From: Xenorhabdus szentirmaii DSM 16338
GTDB lineage: Bacteria; Pseudomonadota; Gammaproteobacteria; Enterobacterales; Enterobacteriaceae
NCBI RefSeq assembly: GCF_002632585.1
Contig: NZ_NIBV01000002.1
Span: forward strand, 2,074,208 to 2,138,207
Reading direction: 5' to 3'
Length of the DNA stretch: 64,000 nucleotides
Shown here piece after piece: positions 60,182 through 64,000 of this stretch; the first letter of the stretch is position 1; each line of letters opens with the position of its first letter. The notes under the pieces were generated by a model. The model saw nothing but the letters and a program-made list of their open reading frames with translations, ran no database searches and was not told the origin of the DNA. A program made the position numbers and the translations under genes.

Positions 60182-61135
60182 ATGAAAATAGCCATATTAC
60201 GTAGGAATGGACTTGGTGATCTCATTTGTACTCAGCCATTAATAAAGTTTTTACAAGAAAAATATCAAAACGCTGAAATAAGTTTGTTTATCAACCCTGA
60301 TAATATTGAGCTTGCCCATTATTTAATGCCCGGTATAAACATCAATGTTATCCCTAAAGGGAATAAATATTTGGCTGTTTTAAGAACAGCATTAAAATTT
60401 CGAAAGAATAGATTCGACATCGCAATCTCAGCTAAACCAACCCCGATGAAATTAAATAATCTATTCTTATGGCTATTGGGGGCTAAAAATCGTTATGCTG
60501 TTGTTTCAGATAAACATTGGCATTCTAAATTAATTAACAATCCTGTAAAGCAAGAACAAGTTAATGGTTACCATCAGGCATTAAAAGTATTACGCACATT
60601 TTCACCTAACGAGACAAAATTATCTCCATCAATTCTTCCCTGTATTACCCTTGAAAAAACAAATCAGGTCACTGATTTAGATTTCCCTACTATTTTATTT
60701 TCCGTTTCTAACAACCGTAAAAATAGTTTGATAAACAATGAAAAGCTCACATTAATAGCACAAAAAATACATGATTGTTATCCAAACGCAAAATTCGTCA
60801 TTTCCTCACTTAAGCATGATATTTTTTTAGCGGAAGATTTAAAGTCCCGCATAGGAAAACATTGTGAGATTGTTATATCCAATTCTCTCGATTCTTTTTT
60901 AACTTTATTGGATAATATGACCCTAATTGTTGTGGGGGATGGTGGGATATGTCATTTAGCTGCCGCACTGCAAAAAAAACTTGTCGCTCTTTATGGCGTG
61001 ACAAGACCTGAAAACTGGGCGCCTTTAGCAATTGAAAATCATTGTATAACTTTGTACCATCCTGAAAATGTTAATAATATTTATTTGAAGAAAATATGTT
61101 CATCTATTTTTTCTTTACTTGAAAACAAGAAATAA
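60182..61135 (+). CDS. Glycosyltransferase family 9 (heptosyltransferase-like) protein
   Basis: 317 residues. N-terminal MKIAILRRNGLGDLICTQPL is the acceptor-side loop of GT9 enzymes; the C-terminal donor site is VVGDGGICHLAAAL and then ALYGVTRPENWAP. GT9 proteins move heptose or related sugars in lipopolysaccharide cores. It stands alone, is AT-rich and lacks a clear ribosome site, so it is a horizontally acquired surface-sugar gene or a remnant of a cluster. Confidence 0.85.
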   Translation: MKIAILRRNGLGDLICTQPLIKFLQEKYQNAEISLFINPDNIELAHYLMPGININVIPKGNKYLAVLRTALKFRKNRFDIAISAKPTPMKLNNLFLWLLGAKNRYAVVSDKHWHSKLINNPVKQEQVNGYHQALKVLRTFSPNETKLSPSILPCITLEKTNQVTDLDFPTILFSVSNNRKNSLINNEKLTLIAQKIHDCYPNAKFVISSLKHDIFLAEDLKSRIGKHCEIVISNSLDSFLTLLDNMTLIVVGDGGICHLAAALQKKLVALYGVTRPENWAPLAIENHCITLYHPENVNNIYLKKICSSIFSLLENKK

Positions 61136-61197
61136 CTCCATGACAAATAAACTCGCCATCATTTAAGGTGGCGATGATTATAAAATATAAGGGGCTG

Positions 61198-61223
61198 TCC
61201 TAGATAACTGAGAGCATCTAGGA
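61198..61223. repeat. Inverted repeat TCCTAGAT/ATCTAGGA
   Basis: Eight-base arms around ten bases, preceded by GGGGCTG. It resembles the end of an insertion sequence but no element body follows; it lies directly before the PEP-mutase-family pseudogene and may mark where that gene lost its 5' end. Confidence 0.4.
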
Positions 61224-61233
61224 TAGTTCCAAA

Positions 61234-62000
61234 ATGTTAGCCAACTCATGGGATGTCATGAGTACCCGTATCGCAGAACAAAACAGTGTAATAGAAATAG
61301 TAACAACCAGTACAGGGATATCTTGGAGATTAGGCTATCCTGACAATCAATTAGCCAATAGGAAAATCATCATGAAAGTGCTTGATTTGATTATCTCCAG
61401 CACTGATCTACCTGTTACTGCCAATATTAAAGATAGTTTGTTAAGCGATAGTTAAAATATTGTCAGCCTCACCCAGAATTTATATTCTGTCGGATGTGCT
61501 GGCATTAATATTGAAGATTCTAAAAATAGAAAATCATTGTCAATAGAAGCAGGTGCGGAATGCATTTCATCCTTGCGTGCCGCTGCCAATAAATTAAATT
61601 ATGATTTATTCATCAATGCTCGCATAGATTCCTGGTTATTAAATGAAAGCCGTGATCCAGAATATTTAATTACCCGTTCCAATGCTTATCTTTTATCTTT
61701 CTACTGGCGCAGATTGTATTTTTATTCCCGGACTGGCTGATTTAAATGTCTGTAAAGTCATTAGCTCACAAATTAATGGTTCACTGAATATCATGGTTCT
61801 CTCTAATACTTCAAATGCAGAAGCATTTTTCGCTGCGGGTGTGAATCGAATTTCAGGGAGTGCTTTTTTTTGCTGAGCAAGCCTATGGGGTTACCCCATC
61901 TGAGGTGAAAAGATTTTTATCTGAAAGTGTTTTATTATCTAATGATCAGAAAAAATTAGGTTACATGGATTTGAATACCATACTGGCTGCCAAAATATAA
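61234..62000 (+). pseudogene. Broken isocitrate lyase/PEP mutase family gene
   Basis: Read with corrections, the frame follows this family from start to end: NSWDVMSTRIAEQ, TTSTGISWRLGYPDNQ, LPVTANI, then a TAA at 61453-61455, GCAGINIEDS, DLFINARIDSWLL, a frameshift near 61,690, GADCIFIPGLADL, a second near 61,865, AEQAYGVTPSEVKRFL and the stop at 61998-62000. The N-terminal 15 or so residues are missing and the catalytic loop is altered. At least one nonsense codon and two frameshifts make it a pseudogene. Confidence 0.8.
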
Positions 62001-62004
62001 TAAT

Positions 62005-62031
62005 ACCCCATTTATTACAAATAAATGGGGT
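62005..62031 (-). terminator. Terminator of the TPR-like gene
   Basis: Twelve-base perfect stem ACCCCATTTATT/AATAAATGGGGT around ACA, followed on the minus strand by ATTATTATATTTT. Confidence 0.65.
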
Positions 62032-62043
62032 TAAAAATAAAGA

Positions 62044-62907
62044 TTATCTAAGAATACGCGGTCCATTTGGCAATAAATAAGATAGTTCTATTTTTCGCAG
62101 ATAAAACTCCTGCGAATTAAAATGGTTACGCTCCTGAAAGGAAAATGTTTCTGCATTCATATATTCACGGTAAGTTTGCATCAAGGTGAGTGCTTGAATA
62201 ATCTGTTTATTTTCTATATAAATTTCAATGGATTCACTTAACAATGCATAAATATTGTTAAATTTATCGCCTCCTTTTGGCAATGAAGATAATTCAGCTC
62301 TACGCTGCCATATTGGATCTTCTTTCAAAAAAGCTGACTCTTTTTTCTGTGTCGATAACCAGAAGCAAATTCTATCTATTTGTTGATTAACACCAAAAGA
62401 AGGCGGTGAGATTAAAGTTTGCACAGCCATTTTACAAGCATCATCATATTGTTCCATTCTGATATATTGGTTTGTTAATAAAGCTGCCGCCTCTGTGTAT
62501 TCAGGTAATCTCTGTATAGCTTTCTCTAAGAAATGAATGGATTGAATTAATTCACCTGATTGCAGTAAATGGCGGGCTTCAATCAAACACGCCTGAGGTG
62601 ATGCACTATCTTGTTGATAATCTGGGTGATCAGGATAATCCCCATCTTCTTCATCTAACTCTGATGCTAGCTGTAAAAATAATGCTAATGATGAAAATGC
62701 CGGTTTTATGCTGCCTTCATCATGCCAGAATTCAGTGACAATCGGTTCAGACTGTTCATGACCTATCGGCCAATATAAAGCAAATTTATCTCCATTTCCT
62801 AATTGATATTCTTCAAAAGAAATTAGCCCCAAAGGAAAATGTTCAGCATATTCATTATCTGTATCAATAGAAACCTGAGTTATCTCAGCGGGTAATATTA
62901 ATCCCAT
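62044..62907 (-). CDS. Hypothetical protein with helical TPR-like part (possible SUKH-type immunity protein)
   Basis: 287 residues. The first 90 residues are mixed (PLGLISFEEYQLGNGDKFAL; PIVTEFWHDEG), reminiscent of SMI1/KNR4 (SUKH) proteins that often act as toxin immunity proteins. A Asp/Glu-rich linker follows, and residues 106-168 form two TPR-like helix pairs (ACLIEARHLLQSGELIQSIH; EAAALLTNQYIRMEQYDDAC). No toxin gene is next to it. The SUKH assignment is tentative. Confidence 0.5.
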   Translation of the reverse strand: MGLILPAEITQVSIDTDNEYAEHFPLGLISFEEYQLGNGDKFALYWPIGHEQSEPIVTEFWHDEGSIKPAFSSLALFLQLASELDEEDGDYPDHPDYQQDSASPQACLIEARHLLQSGELIQSIHFLEKAIQRLPEYTEAAALLTNQYIRMEQYDDACKMAVQTLISPPSFGVNQQIDRICFWLSTQKKESAFLKEDPIWQRRAELSSLPKGGDKFNNIYALLSESIEIYIENKQIIQALTLMQTYREYMNAETFSFQERNHFNSQEFYLRKIELSYLLPNGPRILR

Positions 62908-63269
62908 TTATATACCTATAACATAAGAAAATTGAGGCTATATCACGATTATGATTATAAACAGTTTTAGTTTACCTCACCTTAAAGGTGAAATAGCTTT
63001 TTAATATTAAAAAAACAAACACATACGATTAATAAAACTGCCCTGAACTGTGTTACTAAAATCTCAGATTATTAACAAATATAATAATAACATGAAATAT
63101 AATAAATTTATCGGAATATCACAAAAAATAATTAGAAAAATAGTTTTAATTAGCTCAATATAAAATATATTTATCTTGAATAATGACACCATTTAGCCAC
63201 ATAATCTTTTTCAAGAGATCATTTTTCTATCGTGAAATATGCGATCTTGAAGATAAGGTATTATTATTG
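62908..63269. other. AT-rich spacer
   Basis: 360 bases of very low GC, no gene recognised. It holds the promoter of the leftward TPR-like gene and runs into the dispersed element. Confidence 0.6.
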
Positions 63270-63329
63270 ATACCCATTGGATTTCAAGATGCAGCCAACA
63301 AAGCGGCAACTTGAAAGACGGAAAATATA
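63270..63329. repeat. Dispersed palindromic element, reverse copy
   Basis: Starts ATACCC; the core GATGCAGCCAACAAAGCGG and CAACTTGAAAGACGG align with the reverse complement of 13707-13766. It is read as codons in a longer frame of the next gene. Confidence 0.7.
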
Positions 63330-63357
63330 TATTAAACATCAGATAGTGGCATCTGGT

Positions 63358-63723
63358 ATGAGTCAACCATTCATTTCTCATTCAGAGCAACAAGATAATC
63401 CTTGTATAAATTGTGGGGCTTGTTGCGCATTTTTTCGCGTTTCTTTTTATTGGGCAGAAGCCGAAGACGGAGGAGGTACAGTTCCTGTTTCTACAACAGA
63501 AAAACTGAATCATTTTATGCGTTGCATGAAAGGCACAAATGAACTTCATCCACGGTGCATTAATTTATGTGGTGAAGTCGGTCAATCCGTTTTTTGCTCT
63601 ATCTATGACAAAAGACCTTCTCCTTGCAGAGAATTTTCCCACGCTTGGGAAACTGACGACTACAATGAGCATTGTGATAGAGCCAGAGCCGCATACGGCC
63701 TTCCTCCATTGCCTAAACCGTAA
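63358..63723 (+). CDS. YkgJ family cysteine-cluster protein
   Basis: 121 residues from ATG 63358. Cys16, Cys19, Cys22 and Cys23 ([10 protein letters not shown]), [30 protein letters not shown] and a late Cys (NEHCDRA) form the UPF0153/YkgJ pattern, thought to bind zinc or an Fe-S cluster. Function unknown. The open frame reaches 63277, but those 27 codons come from the dispersed repeat, so the shorter start is preferred; its ribosome site is weak. Confidence 0.85.
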   Translation: MSQPFISHSEQQDNPCINCGACCAFFRVSFYWAEAEDGGGTVPVSTTEKLNHFMRCMKGTNELHPRCINLCGEVGQSVFCSIYDKRPSPCREFSHAWETDDYNEHCDRARAAYGLPPLPKP

Positions 63724-63795
63724 ATATCAATATATTGCCTGCCCATTAATTAAGCGCCAAAGAATTTTTAGAGAATAATGGCAGGCTATTTTCTG

Positions 63796-64000
63796 TCATA
63801 AATGTCTGTTCCAAATTGTGACATCACTGGAGGTTGCCATCACGATAAATTCACCATTCCATGAAAAACCACAACAAGTTATATAATCTGATGAAATATG
63901 GTAACAGCCAGCTTGAAAACGCGCTGTAAAAGGAGAAGAGTTCAATTGACAAAAATAGAGTTCTTCAATTGGCCAATTTTAGGCAGTGCGTTCCAATGTT
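63796..64000 (-). other. Possible C-terminal end of a leftward gene or fragment
   Basis: On the minus strand a frame ends at TGA 63798-63796 with CGFSWNGEFIVMATSSDVTI before WNRHL. It is open back to about 63,978, where TAA occurs, so it is either a short gene without a visible start, or a broken gene. No family is assigned. Confidence 0.25.

Noticed and set aside
61154-61173. Hairpin CGCCATC/GGTGGCG after the GT9 gene as its terminator
   Set aside because: No T run follows; only a weak seven-base stem with a G-U pair.
1-64000. CRISPR array or complete insertion sequence
   Set aside because: No regularly spaced repeat series and no transposase gene were seen anywhere in the window.

Overview
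The window looks like chromosome from an insect-pathogen-type enterobacterium of the Morganellaceae, most likely Xenorhabdus. The main evidence is that the core genes follow the Escherichia coli purF-accD-truA-pdxB, fabB-mnmC, aroC-prmB, fadIJ and fadL-mlaA neighbourhoods closely. The intergenic DNA is AT-rich and carries dispersed palindromic repeats. One end is the start of a PfaA-type (polyunsaturated fatty acid synthase-like) ketosynthase, as used in zeamine/fabclavine-type pathways. The genus is an inference; no species can be named from sequence alone.

Layout: 1-1480 is the N-terminal part of the PfaA-like megasynthase, which runs off the left edge. 1.5-3.2 kb is AT-rich spacer with one doubtful small membrane ORF. 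3.2-6.2 kb holds yfcD, yfcG, yfcH and ubiX. 6.3-8.3 kb holds a leucine-rich leader peptide with an attenuator-like set of hairpins, then a neurotransmitter:sodium symporter family (SNF) transporter. 8.4-17.6 kb is the leftward run pdxB-usg-truA-dedA-accD-folC-dedD-cvpA-purF, with a PurR box before cvpA. 17.7-19.5 kb has an AraC-type regulator and a divergent EamA exporter. 19.5-24.8 kb has the two-component pair tctDE divergent from the tripartite tricarboxylate transporter tctCBA. 24.9-28.4 kb is fabB and divergent mnmC. 28.9-30.5 kb is an accessory patch (HAD phosphatase, GNAT, coiled-coil membrane protein). 31.2-35.1 kb is yfcL-epmC-yfcA-aroC-prmB, without the mepA found there in E. coli. 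35.4-43.5 kb is a complete histidine utilisation locus in two leftward operons, each with a HutC-like operator. 43.6-51.6 kb is smrB, sixA, fadI-fadJ, yfcZ, fadL and mlaA.

From 51.6 kb the DNA is accessory. A tRNA-Arg(CCU) gene (argW) has a full-length but probably active-site-defective integrase on its 5' side and a decayed IntS-like integrase on its 3' side. These are followed by a phage tail fibre and a decayed lysis cassette (holin with an amber codon, Rz, frameshifted Rz1). Further right come a flavoprotein plus TSUP transporter operon, a GT9 glycosyltransferase, a broken PEP-mutase/isocitrate-lyase-family gene, a TPR-like protein and a YkgJ-type cysteine-cluster protein.

Regulatory links: candidate FadR sites occur at fabB, fadIJ and fadL and a FabR site at fabB, tying unsaturated fatty acid synthesis to beta-oxidation and uptake. 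HutC and CRP-like sites frame the hut operons. The strongest unexplained signal in the core region is the Leu-codon leader/attenuator before the SNF transporter. The accessory end offers the flavoprotein-TSUP pair and several decaying phage genes.
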